Source: JBKHDT01 sp049974825
GTDB lineage: Bacteria; Pseudomonadota; Gammaproteobacteria; Halothiobacillales; Halothiobacillaceae
Direction of reading: 5' to 3'
DNA length: 33,596 nt
NCBI GenBank assembly: GCA_049974825.1
Contig: JBNGDJ010000012.1
Location: 1-33,596, forward strand
In this document: in pieces, positions 27,243-33,596 of the stretch
Layout: every line of letters starts with the position of its first letter
How positions within the stretch are numbered: the stretch's first letter is position 1
Position numbers and translations under genes: made by a program
The notes under the pieces: generated by a model
Databases searched by the model: none
Told to the model about the DNA's origin: nothing
The model's input: the letters and a program-made list of their open reading frames with translations, nothing else

Positions 27243-27304
27243 AGATGCCCGATTGCGGCACGGGCACCCCAACCCCAGCATGGCGCAAGCCACTGAGTTT
27301 CCCC
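27243..27304 (+). repeat. Diverged fragment C of the dispersed intergenic repeat
   Basis: AGATGCCCGATTGCGGCAC...ATGGCGCAAGCCACTGAG lines up with copies A, B and D (AGATTCCCGATTGGGGCAC...ATGGCGCAAACCATTGAA), with scattered changes and without the flanking TCTGCACAAAT ends. It fills the gap between the BCCT terminator and the stop of the convergent Met-rich gene. Confidence 0.6.
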
Positions 27305-27321
27305 AGCGAGGGGTTGTCGGC

Positions 27322-28110
27322 TCAGCGCCCCATCTGCTGCATCATCTCGCGCATCATCTGCTGGACAGCCGGGTCGTTCATATCGGGCATCCCCCCGCCC
27401 CCGCCAAGAGGCATGGCCGGCATTTTCATGGGCTCGGCCGGCAACACGAAAAGCCGGTCAGCCAGCGGCTTGTCGCTGAATTCCACCAGCTCCATGCGCT
27501 CGTCGGGTTGGCCATCGCTGTGGCTGCGCAGAATGCCCAGGTTCTTCATGTCGGGATGTTCCTGCAGACGAGCCATTTCCGCCATCATCGGGTCATCCCC
27601 CATGCCCATGCTCTCGACCATCCGCTCGGCCAGGCGCATCCAGGCGCGAGTCAGGGCCACGGCCCCCGGCTCGTCGGAGAGCACCAGCTCCCCGGTCGAC
27701 CGACCGTCGGACCAGCGATGCAGCTCGCCCGGCAACCCGGCCACTGTTACCTCCCGGCCCGTCGCCTCGAGCGTGAAATCGGCCGGGTCAGGTGCAGACT
27801 GCTCCTCCCCCATCAGATCGCCCATCATGCCCTTGGCGAGCCCGCCAATCATGGCACCCATGTCCGCCATGTCGATGACCTCGTTGCCCGTGATGGCGTA
27901 GGTCCCGCCATCGACAATCAGGTAGGCCGTCTGCTCCCCGGTCTGCGGGTCCGGCAGCTCGAAACGAATCGTCTCGTCATCCCGGTAGTGGATGGTCATC
28001 CTGTCTGACTGCCCCATCGTGAAAACGCCTGACACGTCGGCCAGGGCGGTCAGCGCCGGGGTCAGAACCAGCGACGCCGCGAGCACTGCGCGGCCAAGAT
28101 GCTTGAACAT
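27322..28110 (-). CDS. Exported Met-rich protein of unknown function
   Basis: A 262-residue protein I do not recognise with confidence. The signal peptide ends near ALTALA (about residue 24) and the mature part begins DVSGVFTMGQSDRMTIHYRDDETIRFEL, a beta-rich segment. About 28 of 262 residues are Met, clustered at about 75-100 (MADMGAMIGGLAKGMMGDLM), 165-190 (SMGMGDDPMMAEMARL) and the last 40 (PMKMPAMPLGGGGGMPDM and QQMMREMMQQMGR). Such Met clusters occur in periplasmic copper- or silver-binding proteins, but also in amphipathic helices; metal binding is inference only. AAGGAG nine bases before the ATG supports the start. It is monocistronic, convergent with the BCCT gene and divergent from relA. 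Confidence 0.75.
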   Translation of the reverse strand: MFKHLGRAVLAASLVLTPALTALADVSGVFTMGQSDRMTIHYRDDETIRFELPDPQTGEQTAYLIVDGGTYAITGNEVIDMADMGAMIGGLAKGMMGDLMGEEQSAPDPADFTLEATGREVTVAGLPGELHRWSDGRSTGELVLSDEPGAVALTRAWMRLAERMVESMGMGDDPMMAEMARLQEHPDMKNLGILRSHSDGQPDERMELVEFSDKPLADRLFVLPAEPMKMPAMPLGGGGGMPDMNDPAVQQMMREMMQQMGR

Positions 28111-28203
28111 GTCGAATCACTCCTTGTCTTTGACCAGTAAACCAGAACGACCATGAAGGCAGGCGCGCATGCGGTCAAGCCCGGATGCGCATGTCGCCCC
28201 CCC

Positions 28204-28226
28204 AGCCCGACCTGCCGGGTTTTTTT
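28204..28226 (+). terminator. Hairpin and T7 run upstream of relA
   Basis: AGCCCG, loop ACCTGC, CGGGTT (one G-T pair) running into a seven-T tract. It lies in the divergent gap before relA, where no plus-strand gene precedes it. It could be a leader attenuator of relA if transcription starts upstream, or a chance structure. The T tract can alternatively pair with the downstream AAAAA within GGGTTTTTTT...CACCC. Confidence 0.35.
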
Positions 28227-28255
28227 CGGCCAAAAACACCCGCTCATCGCGCCGG

Positions 28256-28283
28256 TTGGCGGGCGGGGCAATGCGGATACACT
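28256..28283 (+). promoter_or_regulatory. Candidate promoter overlapping the relA start
   Basis: TTGGCG at 28256-28261 and TACACT at 28278-28283, 16 bases apart (four of six matches each). Transcription would begin near 28290, two bases before the second in-frame ATG of relA (28292), which would make a leaderless messenger. The match is moderate only. Confidence 0.3.
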
Positions 28284-30424
28284 TGCAGCTTATGGAATAC
28301 AGACTCGACACGCCCGCCCCGCAACTGCGCACGGCGCTGCTGGCCGCGGCACCGGACTGCCCAATGCTCCGTCATGCCTGCGACCTGGCCGTTGCGGTCG
28401 ATCATGCCGAACCGGAGCTGCCCCGCGGCCTGCGCGCGGCATTTGTGCTGCACGAAATCCGCGCCGACTGCCTGCTGCTGATACTCGCCGTGCTGGGCGA
28501 CCCTCGCCTGCGGACCGATTTCGACATGGAGCGCATCGCCCGAGAATTTGACAGCACCATTGCCGGCCTCGTCGAACAGTTGCACGCGCTCAACCGCTTT
28601 GCCGAAAACCAGCTCAACCTGGATGGCGACAGCCAGGCGGAAAACCTCCGACGTCTGATCATGTCAATGATCCGTGATCCGCGGGTGCTGCTCGTCAAGC
28701 TGGTCTATCGCCTGGAGAGACTCCGCGCGCTGCCGGGTGTGGTCGACTTCGACTATCGCCGGCGAGCCGCCCGGGAAACGCTCGATCTCTACGCACCGCT
28801 GGCCCACCGGCTCGGACTCGGACAGCTCAAGTGGGAATTGGAGGACCTGGCGTTCCGGCACCTGGAGCCGGAAACCTACCGGCACATGGCCGAACTGATC
28901 GAGGAACGCCGCGCCGACCGGGAAGCCTACATCGAGGCTGTTCGCGCCCAGCTGGCCACGGCCCTGGAGGACGCCGGCATCCCGGCACGCATTCATGGTC
29001 GCCCCAAGCACCTGTACAGCATCTTCAACAAGATGCAACGCAAGCGGCTGCCCTTCGAAAGGCTGTTCGACCTGCGTGCCCTGCGGGTTCACGTGGATAC
29101 GGTCGCTGACTGCTATGCTGCGCTCAGCGTCGTGCAATCCCTGTGGTCACAGATTCCCGGCGAGTATGACGACTATATCGCCAACCCGAAACCGAACGGG
29201 TACCAGTCGCTGCATACTGCCGTACGCGCCCGCGAGGGAAAGACTCTGGAAGTCCAGATCCGAACCGACGAGATGCACGCGCGGGCCGAACTGGGCGTGG
29301 CCGCCCACTGGCGTTACAAGGAAGGTGGCCGCGGTGAGGTGGACGCCTTCCAGGACACCATGGAGCGACTGCGCAAGGCCATTGAAGAGGGCGAGACTCC
29401 CCAGGTCGATCTGGACCAGGTCTACGTGTTCACGCCCCGCGGTGATGTCGTGGAGCTGCCCCGCGGTGCCACCCCGCTGGATCTGGCCTATCGGCTGCAC
29501 AGCGATCTAGGGCACAGCACCCGCGGGGCCCGGGTCAATGGCCGGCTCGTCCCGCTGACCACCCGGCTCAACAGCGCCGACACCGTGGAAATCCTCACAG
29601 GCAAGAACGCCCAGCCGCGGCGGGACTGGGCCGACCCGGCCGCAGGATATCTGGCGACCCGCCGGGCGCGCGCTCGCGTGCGCTCCTGGTTTCGGACCCG
29701 GCAGCGCGAATCAGCCCGGGAAACGGGTCGAACCATCTGGGAGCGTCTCGTGCGACGGCTCGGTCTGGATCGAGACCAGCAGGCCGCCCTGCGCACCCGG
29801 CTCGGAGCACGCAGTCCGGAGGCGCTGTTCGAGGCACTGGGGGAAAACCGCATCGAGCGCGAAGAACTGCGTCAGCAGGCCCGCGCACTGCTTCGCCCGG
29901 AACAGGCCGACCTGCCTCCGCTGCTTCCGCAGGCCGAAGCGGCTGCGTCGGATCGTGGCCTGACCCTTTCGGGCATGCTGGCCCAGCCGGCCAGCTGCTG
30001 TCACCCGGGCCCCGGCACGTCGGCGGTGGCCTTCGTCACCAAAGGCCAGGGGCTCAAGCTACATCGGCCCGACTGTCCCAACCTCCGCCACCTGGCAGGC
30101 AGGCACCCTGAACGCATTTTGCCGGTGGAGATCCCGGCAGATGCCGCCCTGCCCCGATTCCTGCGCCTGGAACTGGCCAGCGAACCGCCTGAGGCCGAGG
30201 GCACGTCTGCCGCCAGCCGACAGGGCCTGATGCGCGACCTGGCACTGGCTCTGGGGCAGTTCAAGGCGCGGCTGGTATCGCAGAAAGGTCGGCTCGACCG
30301 GCGGTCCGGCCTGTGGCGAATGCAGCTGGAAATCGAGATTCCCGACCAGGCGGCGGGCAATGCGCTGGCTGCCCGCCTGGCGGAGCTGCCGGATGTGCAC
30401 GAGGTCCGCCGACGGGATTATTGA
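28271..30424 (+). CDS. relA: GTP pyrophosphokinase RelA, (p)ppGpp synthetase
   Basis: A long RSH protein of about 717 residues (E. coli RelA 744) that makes (p)ppGpp when uncharged tRNA stalls ribosomes. The N-terminal hydrolase-like domain lacks the HDxxED metal motif, so it should not hydrolyse ppGpp. The synthetase domain has HGRPKHLYSIFNKM near 242 and GEYDDYIANPKPNGYQSLHTAV, where EYDD (298-301) is the EXDD signature of RelA rather than the RXKD of SpoT. TGS domain from about 384 (VYVFTPRGDVVELP), then a helical part, the zinc finger SCCHPGPG near 575 with HRPDC near 603, and a C-terminal ACT domain. Start is ATG 28271 or 28292; earlier in-frame codons add unlikely sequence. The TGA stop is the first part of repeat copy D. 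Confidence 0.95.
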   Translation: MRIHLQLMEYRLDTPAPQLRTALLAAAPDCPMLRHACDLAVAVDHAEPELPRGLRAAFVLHEIRADCLLLILAVLGDPRLRTDFDMERIAREFDSTIAGLVEQLHALNRFAENQLNLDGDSQAENLRRLIMSMIRDPRVLLVKLVYRLERLRALPGVVDFDYRRRAARETLDLYAPLAHRLGLGQLKWELEDLAFRHLEPETYRHMAELIEERRADREAYIEAVRAQLATALEDAGIPARIHGRPKHLYSIFNKMQRKRLPFERLFDLRALRVHVDTVADCYAALSVVQSLWSQIPGEYDDYIANPKPNGYQSLHTAVRAREGKTLEVQIRTDEMHARAELGVAAHWRYKEGGRGEVDAFQDTMERLRKAIEEGETPQVDLDQVYVFTPRGDVVELPRGATPLDLAYRLHSDLGHSTRGARVNGRLVPLTTRLNSADTVEILTGKNAQPRRDWADPAAGYLATRRARARVRSWFRTRQRESARETGRTIWERLVRRLGLDRDQQAALRTRLGARSPEALFEALGENRIEREELRQQARALLRPEQADLPPLLPQAEAAASDRGLTLSGMLAQPASCCHPGPGTSAVAFVTKGQGLKLHRPDCPNLRHLAGRHPERILPVEIPADAALPRFLRLELASEPPEAEGTSAASRQGLMRDLALALGQFKARLVSQKGRLDRRSGLWRMQLEIEIPDQAAGNALAARLAELPDVHEVRRRDY

Positions 30425-30500
30425 GGAAGGTCTGCACAAATGCAGAGATTCCCGATTGGGGCATGGCTGCCACAAAATGGCGCAAACCATTGAATTGCAG
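30422..30500 (+). repeat. Palindrome-rich intergenic repeat, copy D
   Basis: It begins TGAGGAAGGTCTGCACAAAT, where TGA is the relA stop. TCTGCA-CAAA-TGCAGA forms a 6-bp hairpin, followed by GATTCCCGATTGGGGCATGG, then AATGG-CGCAAA-CCATT and GAATTGC. The order matches copies A and B. A second CTGCACAAAT occurs at 30577-30586 in direct orientation, so a rearranged second half may extend to about 30600. The gap to comFB (30638) contains nothing else I can support. Confidence 0.8.
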
Positions 30501-30637
30501 CGAATGCGCCGGGTATCAACGCGGGCAACACATTCTATCGGGTCAAGCTGACATTAGCCCACCGGCCCATGCGTTGCTGCACAAATACGGCGACTCTCCC
30601 GGAAGCCGGCCTGATCAGCAGGCCCGGCAGAGCAGGC

Positions 30638-30907
30638 TCAGCGGTCGCCCGACCGTCGACGTCGAACTGTCTCGACGGCGCGCTCAAGCGCCTGATCAAC
30701 CTCGGCATGAAGCTGCTGCTCCTCAACGTCGCCCATGTGGCTGACCAGATCCACCGCATTGCGCAGATAGCGCGGCGGGAGGTTGTTCAGCGTGACGCAG
30801 GCAATGTCTTCCAGAAGGTCGTCCGACATGTCCGGCGCATCGGCCAGCTTTTCCCGGATGGCATCGAAGACCAGCGGCTCGTAGTAGTTCTGGATCTGTC
30901 CAAACAT
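30638..30907 (-). CDS. ComFB-family late competence protein
   Basis: An 89-residue protein with the ComFB layout: IQNYYEPLVFDAI at the N terminus, then DDLLEDIACVTLNNLPPRYLRNAVDLVSHM and a helical tail EVDQALERAVETVRRRR. Bacillus ComFB lies in the comF competence operon; the role of proteobacterial members is unknown. The zinc-binding Cys cluster of Gram-positive members is reduced to one Cys here. AGGAGA about nine bases before the ATG is a clear ribosome binding site. It lies 85 bases downstream of the symporter gene on the same strand and may be co-transcribed with it. Cyanobacterial relatives have been linked to cyclic di-nucleotide binding; I cannot judge that for this protein. Confidence 0.8.
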   Translation of the reverse strand: MFGQIQNYYEPLVFDAIREKLADAPDMSDDLLEDIACVTLNNLPPRYLRNAVDLVSHMGDVEEQQLHAEVDQALERAVETVRRRRSGDR

Positions 30908-30992
30908 GCTTCAGCTTCTCCTGATGAGGCAAGGGCGAGAAAACGGGGCAACCTGCGTCCAGCAAGACCGGTTGGATACGACTCGGGCGGAA

Positions 30993-32345
30993 TCAGTCAC
31001 CGTCGCAGCCTGAGGCGGCCACAGGCGGCGGCAGGCGCGGCTCCTGGTATCCGCGCTCGATCACGCTGGCGGCCACCAGGTCGCCGGTCACGTTCAGGGT
31101 CGTACGCATCATGTCGAGTATACGGTCAACCCCGATAATCAGCGCAATGCCTTCCGGCGGAATGCCAATCGTCCCGAGCAGCATGGCGAGAATCACGATT
31201 CCCACGCCCGGCGTACCCGGCGACCCGATGGAGGCACCGACCGCCAGAAGCACCACCAGCATCAGCTGGACGAGGCCGACATCGATCATGAACACCTGTG
31301 CCAAAAACAGCGTGGCCACGACCTGATAGAGCGCCGTCCCCCCCATGTTGATCGTGGTGCCCAGCGGAATGACGAAACGCGACACCGCGGGGCGAATGCC
31401 GAGCCGCTCCTCGGCCACCCGGATGGTCAGGGGCATCACCGCTGCCGAACTGGAGGTTGAAAACGCCAGCAGCAGCGCATCGCGCGCCTTGGCAAGAAAC
31501 CGAATGGGCGAGCGCCGAACCCAGAACAGGTACAGCAGCAGGTACATGACCAGCGCCAGCAGCAGGCCGATAATGACCGTGGCGACGTAGGCTGCCATGC
31601 CCGCCAGCGCCTCAAGCCCCGTGCGGGCGGTCACCTGCGCCAGCAGACCGAAGACCGCAAAGGGCGCCAGGAACATCGCCCAGCGCACCACCACCATCGT
31701 CAGCTGCTGGATCGAGGCGAGCAGGTCGAGAATCGGTCGCCCCTGGCGGGTCGGCATGGTGACCAGCGCCACACCGACCAGCATGGCGAAGACCACCACC
31801 TGGAGCATGTTCTGCTCAAGGGAGGCCTTCAGTGGGTTGGCGGGAATCACCTCGCTGATCCGCTGGGGCAGTTCGGAAAGGGAGGGGGTAACCGGCTCGG
31901 GCATGACGGCACCGCTGATCAGGTCCACGTCCATGATGTACTCGCCCGGCTGCAGAATCAGTACGACGCCCATGCCGATCAGCACCGCCACGATGGTGGT
32001 CGCCAGGAAAAACAGGCCGGTGTGAATGCCCGTGCTGCGCAACTGGGCCATGCTATCCGAACTGGCCATGCCGAGGATGATCGAGGCAATGACCAGTGGA
32101 ATCACGATCATCTGCACCAGCGCCAGAAACACGTGCCCTGGAAGCGCCAGCCAGTTGCTGACCTCCGCGGCAAGGCGCTCGGGCAGCAGACCCCCGGTCG
32201 GTCCAATCAGCAATCCGGTCGCGACACCAAGCACCATGCCCAGCAGCACCTGCGCCCAGAGACGCTTGCGAATCATCCCCGAAAAGCGGTCGGTCATCTC
32301 CCGCAGCGAGGGATAGCGGATCTGAACGATGTGGTTTCGCGTCAT
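30993..32345 (-). CDS. Dicarboxylate/amino acid:cation symporter (DAACS family)
   Basis: A 450-residue inner-membrane secondary transporter of the glutamate/aspartate/C4-dicarboxylate:Na+ or H+ family. Diagnostic parts are the Ser-rich re-entrant loop LLAFSTSSSAAVMPLT, the cation-site motif NMGGTALYQ (usual NMDGT, here Gly for Asp), the second re-entrant loop GSPGTPGVGIVIL, and GIPPEGIALIIGVDRILDMMRTTLNVTGD. The Asp and Arg of DRILDMMRTTLNV are the substrate/cation ligands in the family; the substrate is probably a C4-dicarboxylate or acidic amino acid. The start is ATG 32345, with an alternative at 32297. Longer readings run upstream of the likely promoter. It is divergent from uppP. Confidence 0.9.
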   Translation of the reverse strand: MTRNHIVQIRYPSLREMTDRFSGMIRKRLWAQVLLGMVLGVATGLLIGPTGGLLPERLAAEVSNWLALPGHVFLALVQMIVIPLVIASIILGMASSDSMAQLRSTGIHTGLFFLATTIVAVLIGMGVVLILQPGEYIMDVDLISGAVMPEPVTPSLSELPQRISEVIPANPLKASLEQNMLQVVVFAMLVGVALVTMPTRQGRPILDLLASIQQLTMVVVRWAMFLAPFAVFGLLAQVTARTGLEALAGMAAYVATVIIGLLLALVMYLLLYLFWVRRSPIRFLAKARDALLLAFSTSSSAAVMPLTIRVAEERLGIRPAVSRFVIPLGTTINMGGTALYQVVATLFLAQVFMIDVGLVQLMLVVLLAVGASIGSPGTPGVGIVILAMLLGTIGIPPEGIALIIGVDRILDMMRTTLNVTGDLVAASVIERGYQEPRLPPPVAASGCDGD

Positions 32346-32401
32346 GGGCGTGGCGAATAGAGCTGTCGACTTGCAGGGAAAGCGCCGCTGTGGCGGGGCG
32401 C

Positions 32402-32410
32402 AGTATAACA
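32402..32410 (-). promoter_or_regulatory. Extended -10 promoter for the symporter gene
   Basis: On the minus strand TGTTATACT, an extended -10 with five of six matches; no strong -35. The start near 32395 gives a leader of about 50 bases to the ATG at 32345. Together with the next entry it forms a compact divergent promoter pair. Confidence 0.5.
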
Positions 32411-32417
32411 GCGGGAT

Positions 32418-32447
32418 TTGACGACCGCAGTGCTGTTGCAGTAAAAC
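32418..32447 (+). promoter_or_regulatory. Candidate sigma-70 promoter for uppP
   Basis: TTGACG at 32418-32423 and TAAAAC at 32442-32447, 18 bases apart (five and four matches). Predicted start is near 32454, giving a leader of about 105 bases. Confidence 0.45.
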
Positions 32448-32560
32448 CGCCCGCTGCGCCGGCAGGCTCCGGGACAGTTCTGCACGACGGCAGATGTTCC
32501 ATGCCCATTCACGGCACCCCCGCAGCAAGCCCTGACCCAACCCTTGAGGAGTGACGAGCA

Positions 32561-33427
32561 ATGACCATGGCGATCGCGGCCCTGCTGGGCGTCGTCCAGG
32601 GCATCTTCATGTTCTTGCCGGTCAGCTCCACGGCCCACCTGGTGTTGACCCAGCACTGGCTGATCGAACAGGGCCACGACCTGCCACCTCCGGAAAGCCC
32701 GGAAATGATTCTCTTCGACCTGGTGGTCCACGTGGGCACCCTGGTCTCGATCATCGTGGTTTTCTGGTCCAGCCTGTTTCGATTCAGTCGCAATGCGGCG
32801 GCCGGTGCCCTGCAGCTCGCCGCCGGGCGCGCCGGACATCGTGGCCTGCCGCTTTACCTGCGCCTTTTTCTTCTGGGCATGCTCTCGGTGCTGGTCACGG
32901 GCATTCTCGGCCTGAGCCTGAAAACCACTTTCGAAATCGTCTTCGCCACCCCCGCGATGGTTGCCATCACGCTCACGCTGACGGGCATTCTGCTGTGGTG
33001 GACCGACCGGCTCGGCCCGCGTCGCCGCGGCCTGAAGAAGATCAACGCCCGAGTGGCCACGATCATCGGCGTGGCGCAGGGTTTCGCCCTCGTGCCCGGG
33101 CTCTCACGCAGCGCAATGACGATTGTTTTCGCCCTGTTCACCGGCCTGAAGCGGCGCTGGGCGGCCGAATACAGCTTCTTTCTCGCCATTCCCACCATTG
33201 TCGCCGCCACCCTGCTCCAGTCGCGGGAAGTGCTTGAGCTCGGCGGGCTCAACGGCATTGGTCTGGACGACCTGTTCGTCGGATTCGTGGTCTCGGCCCT
33301 GGTGGGGATTGTCTCGCTGAAGATGGTGGTGTACTTCCTGTACCGGGCGCAGCTGAAGGTGTTTTCCTTCTATGTCTGGGCTCTGGCCGCCGCCGTGCTG
33401 CTTGGCTGGATCGACATGCCGGTCTGA
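32561..33427 (+). CDS. uppP: Undecaprenyl-diphosphatase (UppP/BacA family) with altered active-site motif
   Basis: A 288-residue polytopic inner-membrane protein of the BacA family, which dephosphorylates C55-PP to the lipid carrier for peptidoglycan and O-antigen. The first motif reads GVVQGIFMFLPVSSTAHLVL; the family pattern is (E/Q)xxxE before FLPVSS. Gln13 is allowed, but Met17 stands where the second, essential Glu (E. coli Glu21) is expected. His26 is kept, as is the second motif PGLSRSAMT with Arg183. Seven to eight hydrophobic segments are present. GAGGAG nine bases before the ATG supports this start. The rest of the protein is intact, so this is not obvious decay. Activity may be lost or the substrate changed. 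Confidence 0.88.
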   Translation: MTMAIAALLGVVQGIFMFLPVSSTAHLVLTQHWLIEQGHDLPPPESPEMILFDLVVHVGTLVSIIVVFWSSLFRFSRNAAAGALQLAAGRAGHRGLPLYLRLFLLGMLSVLVTGILGLSLKTTFEIVFATPAMVAITLTLTGILLWWTDRLGPRRRGLKKINARVATIIGVAQGFALVPGLSRSAMTIVFALFTGLKRRWAAEYSFFLAIPTIVAATLLQSREVLELGGLNGIGLDDLFVGFVVSALVGIVSLKMVVYFLYRAQLKVFSFYVWALAAAVLLGWIDMPV

Positions 33428-33477
33428 CGTCTGACCGGGCAACGGGCAAACCCCTTCCCTGCGAGCACTCCCGAGCA

Positions 33478-33596
33478 GGGATGACCCAATCGGGAAACTC
33501 TGCACAAATCCATCCATGGATTTGTGGGCTGACGCCAGCTGAACGCGTCAGCTGGCGGAGCCCGCGTTCAGCAACGCCCGGGCCGATACACGCTCG
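33478..33596 (-). repeat. Palindrome-rich intergenic repeat, copy E, cut by the window edge
   Basis: CCCAATCGGGAAACTCTGCACAAAT leads into a perfect 11-bp hairpin (CACAAATCCAT, centre CC, 33503-33526). A second perfect 10-bp hairpin follows (CGCCAGCTGA, loop ACGCG, 33533-33557), then GAGCCCGCGTTCA and CGCCCGGGCCGATACACGCTCG. It matches copy B over 68 of 72 bases and continues past the edge. A 7-bp hairpin TCCCTGC...GCAGGGA (33456-33481), the only terminator-like structure after uppP, directly precedes it and lacks a T run. Confidence 0.8.

Noticed and set aside
32346..32561. 72-residue N-terminal extension of the symporter
   Set aside because: It contains the predicted extended -10 element and has no resemblance to the family's N termini.

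Overview
This window comes from the chromosome of a GC-rich Gram-negative bacterium, most likely a gammaproteobacterium. The pointers are the type IV pilus minor-pilin order fimT-pilV-pilW-pilX-pilY1-pilE, a RelA-type (not bifunctional Rel-type) ppGpp synthetase, TsaB, Lnt and the 188-residue type of dCTP deaminase. The acidic pilus proteins and a BCCT osmolyte transporter suggest salt adaptation. The exact lineage (a Wenzhouxiangella/Xanthomonadales-like group is my guess) cannot be fixed from the sequence alone.

Layout. 1-2650: dcd on the minus strand, then a gene-poor stretch of palindromic repeats, an EipA/DUF1134 lipoprotein, and a periplasmic DUF3365 (Tll0287-like) c-type haem protein that ends in a repeat and a strong terminator. 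2930-11040: the minor-pilin/pilus-tip operon, driven by a good sigma-70 promoter, with a 1489-residue PilY1. A small Arg-rich reading frame with a very strong ribosome binding site lies between pilY1 and pilE. 11280-15900: an inositol-monophosphatase-family enzyme, an orphan hypF and a sulfide:quinone oxidoreductase. 15896-22400, minus strand: gnd-zwf and then pgi-tsaB-lnt, linking the oxidative pentose phosphate branch with tRNA modification and lipoprotein maturation through overlapping start/stop codons. 22400-27200: a divergent promoter region, then ppc and a BCCT transporter. 27300-33430: a Met-rich exported protein, relA, a ComFB-family protein, a dicarboxylate/amino acid:cation symporter and uppP.

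The gene content is mostly ordinary housekeeping; I see no defence island, phage, transposase, CRISPR array, rRNA or tRNA. The main structure not explained by genes is a dispersed family of palindrome-rich intergenic repeats. It has roughly six copies or fragments (about 700-740, 799-954, 2402-2578, 27243-27304, 30422-30500 and 33478 to the right edge). The copies share the words CTGCACAAAT, TTCCCGATTGGG and a CAATGGC...GCCATTG hairpin. Two copies begin exactly at the stop codon of unrelated genes (the DUF3365 gene and relA). Two active-site departures also deserve attention: UppP has Met where the family has an essential Glu, and glucose-6-phosphate dehydrogenase has Gly in place of Glu after the DHYLGK motif.
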